Assembly (NCBI RefSeq): GCF_001499855.1
Contig: NZ_LQIK01000033.1
Coordinates: forward strand, 62,001 to 126,000
Length of the DNA: 64,000 bases
Direction of reading: 5' to 3'
Source: Mycobacterium sp. GA-0227b
GTDB lineage: Bacteria; Actinomycetota; Actinomycetes; Mycobacteriales; Mycobacteriaceae
Part shown: positions 40,524-49,308 of the stretch, piece after piece
Numbering within the stretch: the first letter of the stretch is position 1
Layout: the number at the start of each line of letters is the position of its first letter
Notes under the pieces: model-generated
Databases searched by the model: none
Seen by the model: the letters and a program-made list of their open reading frames with translations, nothing else
What the model was told of the DNA's origin: nothing
Position numbers and translations under genes: made by a program

Positions 40524-41783
40524 TCACACCCCCACCGGACTGCGCTCGGCCTTGTACTCCTCGACCCACTTGACGGCCTCGTGGTGCAGATGTCGCACGA
40601 GGATCTCCTGATCACTGAGCGGAAAATCGTCGACCACGTCATACTCCAACGCCGCCTGCGTTCCGCCGAGCATCCCGGCGTCCTGTAGCGCGAACTCCTT
40701 GAGCACGACCGAGGCAACCTCGTGTTCGATGCGCTCACGCACGTTGCGCGCCGGGTGAAAAGCGTTGTACGCCTCGAACTTGTGGGTGTTGTGCGACGTC
40801 GGCCAGTACCGGTACAGCAGGTACCAACCGTGGTAGATGAGGATCTCCAGATTCGGGAAGATCTGAAAGTTGGAGATGCCCCACGGTTCGATCCCACCCG
40901 GGTTCAGACCGGCCGACTGGTGGGTCTCCGGTGTCCGCCATGGGCCGACAAGACCACTGCGAGTGACCCTTTCGACCGGGTACATGTACTCGGGATCGAG
41001 CAGCCACCGCCGGGTGCCCGCCGTGGACACCAGGCGATGCGGCCCGTCGATCTGAAAGTGTCCGCACTCGAACGTCGCATTCGGTTGACGCACCGCACTG
41101 GGCACCTGCTGTGAGTGCAGCGACGGTACGTGGTAGTACTCCTGGAACGCGTCGGCGAAAATCTTCCAGTTGCTGTTGTTGTGCGCTTCGAATTCGTAGC
41201 GCTCGGTCATCAGGTCGAACGGGTAGTCATCGAGCGCGGTGATCATCGGCCCGAGGAACTCGCGCAGGCTCCACCGAGGTTCGGGATCGAAGTTGATGAA
41301 GACGAAGCCGTTCCACACGTCGCAGTGCACCGGCTTCAACCCGTACCGCGAAGTGTCCAGGCCGAAGAACTCCCCCTCCTGCTGGACGAAGGTGAGATCA
41401 CCCTTGAGGTCGTAGCGCCATCCGTGGTACTTGCAGGTGAACTGGCGGCAGGTGCCCTTGACCTCCTCATTGGGATAGTCGTTCCACACCAGTTTGTTGC
41501 CACGGTGCCGACAGACGTTGTAGAAGGCGCGGATCTGCTGGTCCTTGCCCCTGACGACGATCACCGACGTGCGGGCGGCGTCGATCTCCTTGGTGAAGTA
41601 GCTGCCGACCCGCGGCACATCCTCTACCCGGCCGACATTGAGCCAGGCCCGCTTGAAAACCGCTTCACATTCCAGTTCGTAGAACTCGGGAGAGATGGAA
41701 TCGCGGAACGAGATCGGCCCGGTACCCAGATCCGGATAGTGCTCAGTCCAGCTGCCCTCCGCCGGCTTAGGCCACTTTCCCAT
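40524..41783 (-). CDS. Rieske non-heme iron oxygenase, alpha subunit
   Basis: 419 residues. Rieske cluster ligands Cys91 and His93 (VCRHRGNK), Cys117 and His120 (CKYHGW). Mononuclear iron ligands lie in DAFQEYYHVPSLH: His218 and His223, with Asp211 and Glu215 nearby. The C-terminal catalytic domain includes WGISNFQIFPNLEILIYHGWYLLYRYWP. It is closely similar to the protein at 45757-47022. Electrons probably come from the KshB-like reductase at 42583. Mono- or dioxygenation of an aromatic or steroid-like ring is possible; the substrate is unknown. Confidence 0.92.
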   Translation of the reverse strand: MGKWPKPAEGSWTEHYPDLGTGPISFRDSISPEFYELECEAVFKRAWLNVGRVEDVPRVGSYFTKEIDAARTSVIVVRGKDQQIRAFYNVCRHRGNKLVWNDYPNEEVKGTCRQFTCKYHGWRYDLKGDLTFVQQEGEFFGLDTSRYGLKPVHCDVWNGFVFINFDPEPRWSLREFLGPMITALDDYPFDLMTERYEFEAHNNSNWKIFADAFQEYYHVPSLHSQQVPSAVRQPNATFECGHFQIDGPHRLVSTAGTRRWLLDPEYMYPVERVTRSGLVGPWRTPETHQSAGLNPGGIEPWGISNFQIFPNLEILIYHGWYLLYRYWPTSHNTHKFEAYNAFHPARNVRERIEHEVASVVLKEFALQDAGMLGGTQAALEYDVVDDFPLSDQEILVRHLHHEAVKWVEEYKAERSPVGV

Positions 41784-41813
41784 GCGAACCTCCCTGTCGT
41801 GGTTGAACTCTCA

Positions 41814-42557
41814 TCACATCACCGACCCGCCGTTGACGCCCAGGGTCTGACCGGTGATGAAGCCGGCCTCCTCGGAGCACAGGAACCCGACGGCGGCGGC
41901 GATGTCCTCGCCGGTGCCGAGATGACCGAGCGGAACGCTCGCGGCCATCTGCTCGTTGGGCGGAAGGTGGCCGGCGGCCTGGGACTGGTGTTGCATCGGC
42001 GTCTCGATGGCTGACGGTGGAATGTTGTTGACGGTGATGCCCGCCGGACCGTATTCGCGGGCAAGCGATCTGGTCAGCGACAGCAATGCACCCTTGGACG
42101 CGGCGTAGTGGGCCATGCCAGGTGAACCGCGCTGGGCGCTCGACGACGAGATCATCACGATGCGGCCCCAACCCGCGTCGAGCATGTCGGGCACCGCCAC
42201 CTGGCAGCAGTGAAACGTTCCGGTGAGGTTCACATCGACCAGCCGTTGCCAGGCCTGCACGGTGATCTCGGTGAACGGCGCGAAGTCCACCGCGCCGGCG
42301 CTGGTGACCAGGATGTGCACCGGTCCCAACTCGGTTCGCACCTTGGCGAAGGCATCCTCCACCGCTTGGCGGTCGCTGACATCGGCCGCGACGCCGAGCG
42401 CCGGGAAGCCTTGTGCGCGCAGATCTTCGGCGACTCGTTGCGCCGCGTCACCGTTGAGGTCGAGCACCGCGACCTTGTGTCCCCGCCTGCCGAGCTCGTG
42501 GCAGGTTGCCTCCCCCATGCCCGACGCGCCGCCCGTCACCACCGCGACCCGTGTCAT
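41814..42557 (-). CDS. short-chain dehydrogenase/reductase
   Basis: 247 residues. Cofactor loop TGGASGMGE (8-16), ISSSSAQRGSPGMAHYAASKGALL with catalytic Ser, Tyr and Lys, and C-terminal GFITGQTLGVNGGSVM. Its nearest relative in the window is the SDR at 10332, which shares GWGRIV-ISSSS and the ITGQ-LGVNGG ending. It lies between the ferredoxin reductase and the Rieske oxygenase and may act as a diol or alcohol dehydrogenase on the oxygenase product. Confidence 0.88.
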   Translation of the reverse strand: MTRVAVVTGGASGMGEATCHELGRRGHKVAVLDLNGDAAQRVAEDLRAQGFPALGVAADVSDRQAVEDAFAKVRTELGPVHILVTSAGAVDFAPFTEITVQAWQRLVDVNLTGTFHCCQVAVPDMLDAGWGRIVMISSSSAQRGSPGMAHYAASKGALLSLTRSLAREYGPAGITVNNIPPSAIETPMQHQSQAAGHLPPNEQMAASVPLGHLGTGEDIAAAVGFLCSEEAGFITGQTLGVNGGSVM

Positions 42558-42582
42558 CGCCTCCGCCTCATCTTCAGCACCC

Positions 42583-43602
42583 CTACTCGTAGATCACGTG
42601 GACTGTTCGGCTGGTCGGCAGGGACTGGCACGTCAGCACCCATCCCTCGGCCACTTCGTCGTCATCGAGCGCATCGTTGTTCAGCATCCGGGCGCTGCCC
42701 GACTCGATCCGCGCCATACATGTTCCGCAGGAACCGGTTTCGCAGGATGACGGCGCCCGCAGCCCCGCGATGCGGGCCGTCTGCAGCAACGTGTTACCCG
42801 CCCGGTAGGGCGCGGTGACGGTCTTGCGGTCCAGCTCGATGACCACTTCCTCGGTCTGTTCGGTGGCTTCGACGACGTCAACGGGCGGCGGCGCGACCTC
42901 GAACCGCTCGAGATGCAACCTGTCACGCGGAACCCCTGCCTCGAGAAGCGTCGCTTCCACGGTGTCCATGAACGGTCCGGGACCGCAGATGTAGTACTCG
43001 ACGTCGCGACCGGAATCGACGAACGCCTCGACCGCGGCGCGCTGGACCACCCCGGACTCCTCGTCGAAGTGATGGGTCACGGCCAATCGGTCGGAATTGT
43101 CATCGGCGAGGGCACTCAGCGACTCGCCGAAGATCACCGAGTCACGGCTTCGGTTGGCGTAGAACAGCTTGACGCGTCGGTCGGTGCTCACCAGCGCGAA
43201 ACCGATCAGCGAGAAGATGGGGGTGATACCGCTGCCGCCCGCGAAGGCCACGATGTCGCGCTCGGCCTCGCCCAGGACGAAGCGGCCCTCCGGCGGCGCG
43301 GCGTGAATCTCGTCGCCGGCGGATGCGGTGTCGTTGAGATAGTTGGAGACCAGCCCTCCGGGGTCACGCTTGACGGTGATCTGCAGGTCTTCGCCGTTGT
43401 GGGGCGACGACGACATCGAGTAGCAGCGCCGGTGATCGTCCCCGGCGACTTTCACCCGCAGGGTCAGGAACTGGCCGGCCCTGTACCGGAACCGCTGCGA
43501 ACAATCGGCGGGCACGTCGAGCACCAGCGACACCGCATCACTGGTTTCGCGCACCACCCGCTTGATGCGCAGTGGCGCGAATTCGACGGCTTGTTCCGAC
43601 AT
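42583..43602 (-). CDS. ferredoxin-NAD(P)H reductase with C-terminal plant-type [2Fe-2S] domain (KshB/PaaE-like)
   Basis: About 339 residues. Domain order: FAD-binding barrel (RYRAGQFLTLRV and RCYSMSSSP), NAD(P)-binding domain (AFAGGSGITPIFSLI and YYICGPGPFMDTVE), then a plant-type ferredoxin (SCETGSCGTCMARI and a distal Cys in WVLTCQS). This is the build of KshB and PaaE reductases that feed Rieske oxygenases. ATG at 43602 follows an in-frame GTG; either may start. A MarR-type box sits in its promoter. Confidence 0.92.
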   Translation of the reverse strand: MSEQAVEFAPLRIKRVVRETSDAVSLVLDVPADCSQRFRYRAGQFLTLRVKVAGDDHRRCYSMSSSPHNGEDLQITVKRDPGGLVSNYLNDTASAGDEIHAAPPEGRFVLGEAERDIVAFAGGSGITPIFSLIGFALVSTDRRVKLFYANRSRDSVIFGESLSALADDNSDRLAVTHHFDEESGVVQRAAVEAFVDSGRDVEYYICGPGPFMDTVEATLLEAGVPRDRLHLERFEVAPPPVDVVEATEQTEEVVIELDRKTVTAPYRAGNTLLQTARIAGLRAPSSCETGSCGTCMARIESGSARMLNNDALDDDEVAEGWVLTCQSLPTSRTVHVIYE

Positions 43603-43611
43603 CACCCATAG

Positions 43612-43639
43612 AGTATCAAGTACTTGTGATTGGTTTCAA
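43612..43639 (-). promoter_or_regulatory. promoter TTGAAA-N16-GATACT with palindrome CAAGTACTTG (43617-43626)
   Basis: On the minus strand TTGAAA (43639-43634) and GATACT (43617-43612) are 16 bases apart and the spacer holds the palindrome CAAGTACTTG in the wider box TATCAAGTACTTGTGATTGG. It drives the reductase/SDR/Rieske 1 genes. The MarR gene is immediately upstream, which makes MarR the natural candidate to bind here. Confidence 0.6.
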
Positions 43640-43682
43640 GGAGTAGCTCGTAGCCGGATCGGCTTCGGAAATGGCTGAGCCG

Positions 43683-44165
43683 CTAGTCGCCGATGTGGTC
43701 GTCGACCAGCGTGTGCCCGGTGCCCTTCTCGACCACGCGCGCCAACAGGTCACGCAACGTCTGCTGCTCTTCCGGGGTGAGCACGCCGAACACCGCCTCG
43801 TGCGCGGCGATCGCGTCGCTGACGACCGCGGTGGCGACCTTGCGCCCCTCCTCGGTCAGGTAGGCCTTCAGAATTCGCGCGTGCTGCGGGTCGGGTTTGC
43901 GCTCGACGAACCCGCGCTGCTCGAGCGCCTTCATCGCGAGCTGCACACCCTGCGGCGTGATCAACAGCCGACGCGCGAGCTCGGCTCCCGACAGCCCCGG
44001 CTCGTTCGTGAGCTGGCGCAGCACACCGATCTGCGCGGTGCTGACGCCGTGTTGGCTGACTGCGTCGTTGACTGCGGTGAGCGAGAAGTACCACGCCTGC
44101 TTGAGATGCCACAGGATGTTGTCGCCGAGCTCCATACCCAGTTCTGGGTTTGTCTCCCTAGCCAC
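43683..44165 (-). CDS. MarR family transcriptional regulator
   Basis: About 160 residues. Winged helix-turn-helix: ILWHLKQAWYFSLTAVNDAV (dimer helix), ISTAQIGVLRQL-type helix, LSGAELARRLLITPQGVQLAMKALEQRGFVERK (HTH) and DPQHARILKAYLTEEG (wing). MarR proteins bind palindromes and release on binding small aromatic or lipid ligands. Start is uncertain: GTG at 44174, GTG at 44165 or ATG at 44135; I take 44165. The gene overlaps the end of the amidohydrolase-like gene. Candidate targets are the boxes at 43617, 47101 and 57085. Confidence 0.88.
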   Translation of the reverse strand: MARETNPELGMELGDNILWHLKQAWYFSLTAVNDAVSQHGVSTAQIGVLRQLTNEPGLSGAELARRLLITPQGVQLAMKALEQRGFVERKPDPQHARILKAYLTEEGRKVATAVVSDAIAAHEAVFGVLTPEEQQTLRDLLARVVEKGTGHTLVDDHIGD

Positions 44166-45420
44166 GGCCCTCACCCCCGTCGTGCTTGTAGATCTGTCCG
44201 TCCTTCATCACGAACCGAACGTCCAGCGTGGTCGCGATGTCGGCGGACGGATCGCCCGGCACGGCGATGATGTCGGCGAGATATCCCGGTGCGAGAAGGC
44301 CCAATTCGTCGTCGGCCTCGATCAACTCGGCGCTGGTAACCGTCGCGGCCCGGATCGCCTGCATCGGGGTCATGCCGCGCTCGACCAACGCGCAGAGTTC
44401 CTTGGCGTTCTGCCCGTGCGGTATCGCGGGTGCGTCTGTGCCACAGGCGATGCGCACACCCGCAGCGATGGCCTTGGGCAGCATGGCCTGCGCCTGGGGG
44501 AAGACCACTTCGGCTTTCTTGCGCAGCTCCGGAGCGATGCGGTCGATCGCCATCGCCTGGGTCAGGTAGGTGGTCGAGACCAGGAATGTCCGGGTGTCGG
44601 CCATCAGCTGAATGGTTTCGTCGCTGGCGAGAAAGCCGTGTTCGATGCAGTCGATACCGGCCCTGATGCAGGCGCGAACCGCGCTGTCGCCCACCGCATG
44701 CGCGGCGACCCGTACCCCGGCGCGGTGAGCCTCGTCGGCGATCGCGGCGAACTCGTCGTCGGAGTACTGCTGCGCGCCGGGCGCGGTGCTGTGCGACATC
44801 ACGCCGCCCGACGCCGATACCTTGATGAGTTTGGCACCGTGCCGTACCTGATAGCGCACGCAAGCGCGGACGTCGTCGACGCCGTTGGCGATGCCCTCGG
44901 CCACCGACAGCGGCATGATCCCCGGTGCGAGTCGCTGGAACACGGTCGGATCGAGATGCCCGCCGTACGGCGTCACGGCGTGGCCGGCCGGATAGATTCG
45001 AGGGCCGACGTGCCACCCCTGGTCGATTGCGCGCATCAGGGCGACGTCGAGCAGGTAGCCGCCGGTCTTGACCATCAGGCCGAGGTTGCGCACCGTGGTG
45101 AAACCTGCCTCGAGGGTGGTGCGGGCGTTCACCGCACCGCGCAGGGTGCGATACGCCGGATCGTCTTGTACGCCGTGCATCGGGCTGGGCAATCCCTCGG
45201 GACCGCCGGGCCCGCCGATGAGCAGGTTGAGCTCCATGTCCATCAGGCCGGGCAGCAGCGTGACATCGCCCAGCTCGACGATCGTCGAATTCGGCGGCGG
45301 TTCAGGCGGATTCACCGCAGAGATGCGGTTGCCCTCGACGACCACCACGGCCGGTGAGCGCACCTCGCCGGCTTCGACATCGGCCCAGCGCGCGGCGCGC
45401 AGGACGGTGGGGCTGGTCAC
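44158..45420 (-). CDS. imidazolonepropionase/prolidase-like amidohydrolase with altered HxH motif
   Basis: 420 residues, GTG at 45420 in a GTGA overlap with the small protein gene. Amidohydrolase barrel: LLPGLMDMELNLL, GFTTVRNLG, LIKVSASGGVMS, VAAHAVGDSAVRACIRAG, DCIEHGF, IACGTDAPAIPHG, LGLLAPGYLADIIAV. The first metal motif, normally HxH after the PGxxD strand, reads E-L-N here, while the later His and Asp ligands are kept. It may use one metal or a different chemistry, or be a non-hydrolytic relative. Confidence 0.83.
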   Translation of the reverse strand: MTSPTVLRAARWADVEAGEVRSPAVVVVEGNRISAVNPPEPPPNSTIVELGDVTLLPGLMDMELNLLIGGPGGPEGLPSPMHGVQDDPAYRTLRGAVNARTTLEAGFTTVRNLGLMVKTGGYLLDVALMRAIDQGWHVGPRIYPAGHAVTPYGGHLDPTVFQRLAPGIMPLSVAEGIANGVDDVRACVRYQVRHGAKLIKVSASGGVMSHSTAPGAQQYSDDEFAAIADEAHRAGVRVAAHAVGDSAVRACIRAGIDCIEHGFLASDETIQLMADTRTFLVSTTYLTQAMAIDRIAPELRKKAEVVFPQAQAMLPKAIAAGVRIACGTDAPAIPHGQNAKELCALVERGMTPMQAIRAATVTSAELIEADDELGLLAPGYLADIIAVPGDPSADIATTLDVRFVMKDGQIYKHDGGEGRG

Positions 45421-45755
45421 GGAACGGGTTCGGACACGCAGTCCAGCGTCGTGGCGCCCGAGTCGGGCACCTTCGGTTGCTTCCAGCACTCGACCGGGAA
45501 AGACGCTTGGATCATCGAGTACAGCAGGTGCATCAGGTTGAGTACGTCCTCGGGCATGTCGTCGAGCGAGAACTTGTCGCAATAAGCGATGGCCTCCTCT
45601 GCTCGCGCGGTGATGGCGTCATAGAAGGCCTGCAACTCCTGCATGGTGCTGGCCAGTCGCTTGGCGTACCGCTCCGCCTCGGTCGGCAGGCACCAGTCGG
45701 AAAACTGTTCCAGGTCGGCGAATTCGGGCGGCAGCTTGGCCGTCGTGGTCGTCAT
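45417..45755 (-). CDS. small protein linked to Rieske oxygenase (copy 2), unknown family
   Basis: 112 residues, one base after the Rieske 2 stop. Helical, with ARAEEAIAYCDKFSLDDMP and LNLMHLLYSMIQASFPVECW; it ends CVSEPVP. It is a paralogue of the protein at 40186-40521, and both keep the Cys in YCDKF. Retention of the small gene behind both oxygenases argues for a functional link, for example stabilising the oxygenase or a ferredoxin contact. Function is not known to me. Confidence 0.75.
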   Translation of the reverse strand: MTTTTAKLPPEFADLEQFSDWCLPTEAERYAKRLASTMQELQAFYDAITARAEEAIAYCDKFSLDDMPEDVLNLMHLLYSMIQASFPVECWKQPKVPDSGATTLDCVSEPVP

Positions 45756-45756
45756 G

Positions 45757-47022
45757 TCACACCGCCGCCGTCTTGCGCTGGAAGTCCTCGACCCAGGCCG
45801 CGGTTTCCTTGTGCAGGTGGCGAATCAGCACCTCCTGATCGCACAGCAGGAACTCGTCGATGACCCGCGACTCGACCATGCTCTGCGTCGCCTCCAGCGT
45901 GTTCGCGTCCTGGAGGCCGTATTCCTTGAACGACACCGCAGCGAGTTCCTGGGCGATTCGCTCGCGAGGCGTCCTCGCCTGAGGGAAGTACACCGTGCCC
46001 TCGAAGAGGTGCGTGTTGTGTGACGTGGGCCAGTAGTGATACGTCAAATACCAGCCTTGGCCCCAGAACAGGATTACGAAATTGGGGAACAGCTGGAAGG
46101 AGTCCAGCCCCCACGGATCGCATTTGGCCGGATTGAGTCCGACGGGCATCTCCCCCAGATCCGGTTTGTCCCAGGGCCCGAACAGGCCGCTCTGGCAGAT
46201 GTCCTCGATCGGCTTGCGCATCTCGTCGGCCATCTCCCACGCCCGGATACCCGAGGTGCTGACCAACCGATGCGGCCCCTCGATGCGATAGTGCGGCGCC
46301 TCGAAACCCGCCTCCGCAGCGGCCTTCGAGTACGCGGTGGGTGACTGGTTCGCATGCAGTACGGGTGCGTGATAGAACTCCTGGAACGCGTCCATGTAGA
46401 GCTTCCAGTTGGCTTTTACTTCGGAGCGGTAGTAGAACCGCGAGGTCATCTTGTCGAACGGATAGCCCTCGAGATCGGTGATCATCGGACCGAGGAACTC
46501 ACGCAGTGACTGCTCGGGCTGCTTGGCGAAGTTGACGAAGATGAAGCCTTCCCACACCTCGCAGTGGACCGGCACCAAACCGTAGCGGCTCTTGTCGAGG
46601 TCGAAGAACTCGCCCTCCTGCTGAACGAAAGTCAGGTTGCCGTCGAGGTCGTAGCGCCATGCGTGGTACTTGCAGGTGAACTGCCTGCACACACCGCTGG
46701 TCTCCTCCAGCGGCATGTCGTTCCACACCAGCTTGTTGCCGCGATGGCGGCAGATGTTGTGATACGCCTTGATCTCGCCCGAGGTCGTACGGACCACGAT
46801 GATCGACGTGTTCACCACCTTGAGCTCTTTGGTGAAGTAGCTGCCTTTGCGTGGAACCTGCTCGGCGCGACCGACATTGAGCCAGGCCCGCTTGAAGACG
46901 GCTTGACGCTCGATCTCATAGAACTCGGGGCTGATCGAGTCCTCGTAGGAGACCGGCTCCGTTCCCAGCTGCGGGTAGTGCTCTGTCCAACTGCCTTCCG
47001 GGGGTTTGGGAAAGCGAGCCAT
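45757..47022 (-). CDS. Rieske non-heme iron oxygenase, alpha subunit
   Basis: 421 residues. Rieske ligands Cys91/His93 (ICRHRGNK) and Cys117/His120 (CKYHAW); iron-site segment DAFQEFYHAPVLH with His218 and His223. Numbering is the same as in the copy at 40524, and long blocks are shared (EGSWTEHYP, AVFKRAWLNVGR, LREFLGPMIT, YWPTSHNTH), so the two are paralogues with different substrate loops (residues ~225-280). A MarR-type box is 75-92 bases upstream, near its promoter. Confidence 0.92.
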   Translation of the reverse strand: MARFPKPPEGSWTEHYPQLGTEPVSYEDSISPEFYEIERQAVFKRAWLNVGRAEQVPRKGSYFTKELKVVNTSIIVVRTTSGEIKAYHNICRHRGNKLVWNDMPLEETSGVCRQFTCKYHAWRYDLDGNLTFVQQEGEFFDLDKSRYGLVPVHCEVWEGFIFVNFAKQPEQSLREFLGPMITDLEGYPFDKMTSRFYYRSEVKANWKLYMDAFQEFYHAPVLHANQSPTAYSKAAAEAGFEAPHYRIEGPHRLVSTSGIRAWEMADEMRKPIEDICQSGLFGPWDKPDLGEMPVGLNPAKCDPWGLDSFQLFPNFVILFWGQGWYLTYHYWPTSHNTHLFEGTVYFPQARTPRERIAQELAAVSFKEYGLQDANTLEATQSMVESRVIDEFLLCDQEVLIRHLHKETAAWVEDFQRKTAAV

Positions 47023-47096
47023 CGGCTTCTCCTGTCATTGCTTTTTCGGCATTCGGCGGGAGCCTGATTAACCGACGATATATCCTGAACGAGGCA

Positions 47097-47114
47097 ATCA
47101 CAAGTAGTTGATAT
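47097..47114. promoter_or_regulatory. MarR-type box (ATCACAAGTAGTTGATAT)
   Basis: In reverse orientation this reads ATATCAACTACTTGTGAT and matches the box at 43614-43630 at nearly every position. It lies between the divergent Rieske 2 gene and aldehyde dehydrogenase gene and could control both. Confidence 0.6.
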
Positions 47115-47196
47115 TGGTCCATGAGTCGGTGCCGAAGGGAGTCGGGCAGGTGCATTCGGATGAGCTGTTCATCGGTGGCTCATCGGTGGCAGATGG

Positions 47197-48642
47197 TTGC
47201 AGGCGAGCACCGGACAGCGCATCCAAGTCGTCTCCCCTCACACCGAGGAACCTGTGGCGAAGGTGGCTGCTGCCGGCCCCGAGCATGTCGACAACGCGGT
47301 GGCGGCCGCGCGATCGGCGATCGACTCCGGTCCGTGGCCGCGACTGGACCCCGCCGAACGCATCGCTGTCGTGCGGCGACTGGCCGCCCTCTACGACGAA
47401 CGTCGCGCCGAGATGGCCGAGGTGATCACGTCGGAGATCGGCGCGCCGATCAGCTTCGCGCAGCGGGCCCAGGTCGGGTTGCCCGCGATGATGATGACCG
47501 CGTTCTGCAATCTGGCCGACGGCTATCCGTGGCGTGAGGTACGCCCGGGAATGTACGGCGCGGACATCCACATCCGCCGTGAGCCGGTCGGCGTCGTCGC
47601 CGCCGTCGTGCCGTGGAACATGCCGCAGTTCCTGATCGTCACGAAGCTGATCCCCGCGCTGCTCGCCGGCTGCAGCGTGGTTCTCAAGCCGGCTCCGGAG
47701 TCACCGCTCAATGCGCTGCTGTTGGCCGAGATGATCGCCGAGTCCGACCTGCCGCCGGGCGTGGTGAGCGTGCTGCCCGGCGACGGATCGATCGGCGAGT
47801 ATCTGGTGAGACACCCTGGGGTGGACAAGGTTTCGTTCACCGGGTCGACGGCCGCGGGCCGGACCGTCGCCGCAGCATGTGCGGCCGACCTGAAGCGCGT
47901 CAGCCTCGAACTCGGCGGCAAGTCCGCCGCGATCGTGCTCGACGACGCCGACCCCGCCACCGTTGCCACCGGCGTGCGGTCGGCCAGCCTGAGCAACAGC
48001 GGCCAGATCTGCAATGCGCTCACCCGCATCCTGGTCCCCAGCGGCCGGGCCGACGAATTCACCGATGCGCTGGCCGCCGAGATGGCGCCCCTGGTGGTCG
48101 GCGATCCGACTGATGCCGCCACGCAGGTCGGCCCTCTGGTGGCACAACGCCAGCAGGAACGGGTGCGCGGCTACATCGACGCCGGGCGCGCTGAGGGCGC
48201 GCGCCTCGTCACCGGTGGCACCGCGATGCCCGACGGCGTCGACAAGGGGTGGTACGTACGGCCCACCCTGTTCGCCGACGCGACGAATTCGATGCGCATC
48301 GCCCGCGAGGAGATCTTCGGCCCGGTGCTGACGGTCATCCCTTACTCCGACGAGGACGAGGCGGTCGCGATCGCCAACGACTCCGACTACGGCCTCGCGG
48401 GGTCGGTGTTCACCGAGGACACCGAACGCGGCCTCGACGTCGCCGCCCGTATCCACACCGGCACCTTCGGCGTCAACCAGGGTTACACGATGGACCCGTT
48501 CGCGCCCTTCGGTGGGGTAAAGGGCAGCGGCTACGGCCGCGAACTCGGTCGCGAGGGCATCGACGGCTACACCGAGACCAAGTCGATCTCCGTTGCGGCG
48601 AAAAAGGATACGGCCGCAGCAGCCGCGGGCAAGGGAGCGTGA
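47197..48642 (+). CDS. aldehyde dehydrogenase, N-terminus apparently frameshifted
   Basis: 481 residues from the only usable start in this frame, a TTG at 47197; an in-frame stop lies at 47161. Catalytic motifs are intact: VSFTGSTAAGRT, LELGGKSAAIVL with Glu238, NSGQICNALTRI with Cys272, and the C-terminal PFGGVKGSGYGRELG. The usual first strand of the family (xxLFIGGxW) is missing here but is found just upstream in another frame from GTG 47150 (HSDELFIGGSSVAD). One missing base near 47196 would join the two into a ~497-residue protein. Function is aldehyde oxidation. Confidence 0.85.
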   Translation: MQASTGQRIQVVSPHTEEPVAKVAAAGPEHVDNAVAAARSAIDSGPWPRLDPAERIAVVRRLAALYDERRAEMAEVITSEIGAPISFAQRAQVGLPAMMMTAFCNLADGYPWREVRPGMYGADIHIRREPVGVVAAVVPWNMPQFLIVTKLIPALLAGCSVVLKPAPESPLNALLLAEMIAESDLPPGVVSVLPGDGSIGEYLVRHPGVDKVSFTGSTAAGRTVAAACAADLKRVSLELGGKSAAIVLDDADPATVATGVRSASLSNSGQICNALTRILVPSGRADEFTDALAAEMAPLVVGDPTDAATQVGPLVAQRQQERVRGYIDAGRAEGARLVTGGTAMPDGVDKGWYVRPTLFADATNSMRIAREEIFGPVLTVIPYSDEDEAVAIANDSDYGLAGSVFTEDTERGLDVAARIHTGTFGVNQGYTMDPFAPFGGVKGSGYGRELGREGIDGYTETKSISVAAKKDTAAAAAGKGA

Positions 48643-48672
48643 CGGCACTTCAGACGCGGCGGGCCGGCAGGC

Positions 48673-49275
48673 TCACGGCAACTTGATCGCCGACACGTAC
48701 ATCTCGATGACCGGCCGGTAGAGGTCGACGTCGTCGAGTTCGCTACCGAGCACGACCGAGTCACTGGTCGCCACGAGTATCTGCGCAAAAGTCAACGGCG
48801 GAATCAGCAACGCTCCGCCGAGCCTGTCGATGCCGTCGACGATGAATCTCGCGAGCGCCTCGACGACCTCCGACCTCTTGTCGGCCACCCGCGCGCGGAT
48901 GTCGGGGTTGCGTAGGAGGTATAGCGAAAACTCGTGGCCCAGCGCGGCGTGCTCGGCACCGCGGTCACGGCTGAGTTGGCGCCAGCGCGCCGCGATCTCG
49001 TCGAGCTCGCGTGACCCTATCTGCTCCGCCGAGGACATCACGTCGGCGAAATTGTCGAAATAGCGGCGCCAGTACCGGTCGCTCACCGCCAGGAAAAGGT
49101 CCTCCTTCGTGGCGAAGTGCTTGTAGATGGCGCCCTTGGTGTAGCCGGCAGCGTGCGCGATGTCGTCGAGAGTCGCTGGAGCAAAACCCTTTTCGGCAAA
49201 CACGTCCTCGGCGGCGTCGAGGAGTAATGAGCGCGTGTGCTCGAGACGTCGCTCCCGTGTCCACCGCTCGACCAT
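48673..49275 (-). CDS. TetR family regulator (copy 1)
   Basis: 200 residues. TetR HTH in the first 55 residues: TLDDIAHAAGYTKGAIYKHFATKEDLFLAV. The ligand domain (ARWRQLSRDRGAEHAALGHEFSLYLLRN) is very close to copy 2 at 50535-51137; both start MVERWTRERRLE. It is divergent from the AveC-like gene at 49367, with a palindrome overlapping the promoter between them, so it probably represses that gene and itself. Confidence 0.92.
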   Translation of the reverse strand: MVERWTRERRLEHTRSLLLDAAEDVFAEKGFAPATLDDIAHAAGYTKGAIYKHFATKEDLFLAVSDRYWRRYFDNFADVMSSAEQIGSRELDEIAARWRQLSRDRGAEHAALGHEFSLYLLRNPDIRARVADKRSEVVEALARFIVDGIDRLGGALLIPPLTFAQILVATSDSVVLGSELDDVDLYRPVIEMYVSAIKLP

Positions 49276-49291
49276 GAAAAAATTCTGCCAC

Positions 49292-49306
49292 AGATTCTGA
49301 GAATCT
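49292..49306. promoter_or_regulatory. palindrome AGATTC-N3-GAATCT in TetR/AveC gap
   Basis: Perfect 6-base arms around TGA, 17-31 bases from the TetR start. It may be a second operator or part of the TetR gene's own promoter; no counterpart is seen in the second TetR/AveC gap. Confidence 0.4.
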
Positions 49307-49308
49307 TA

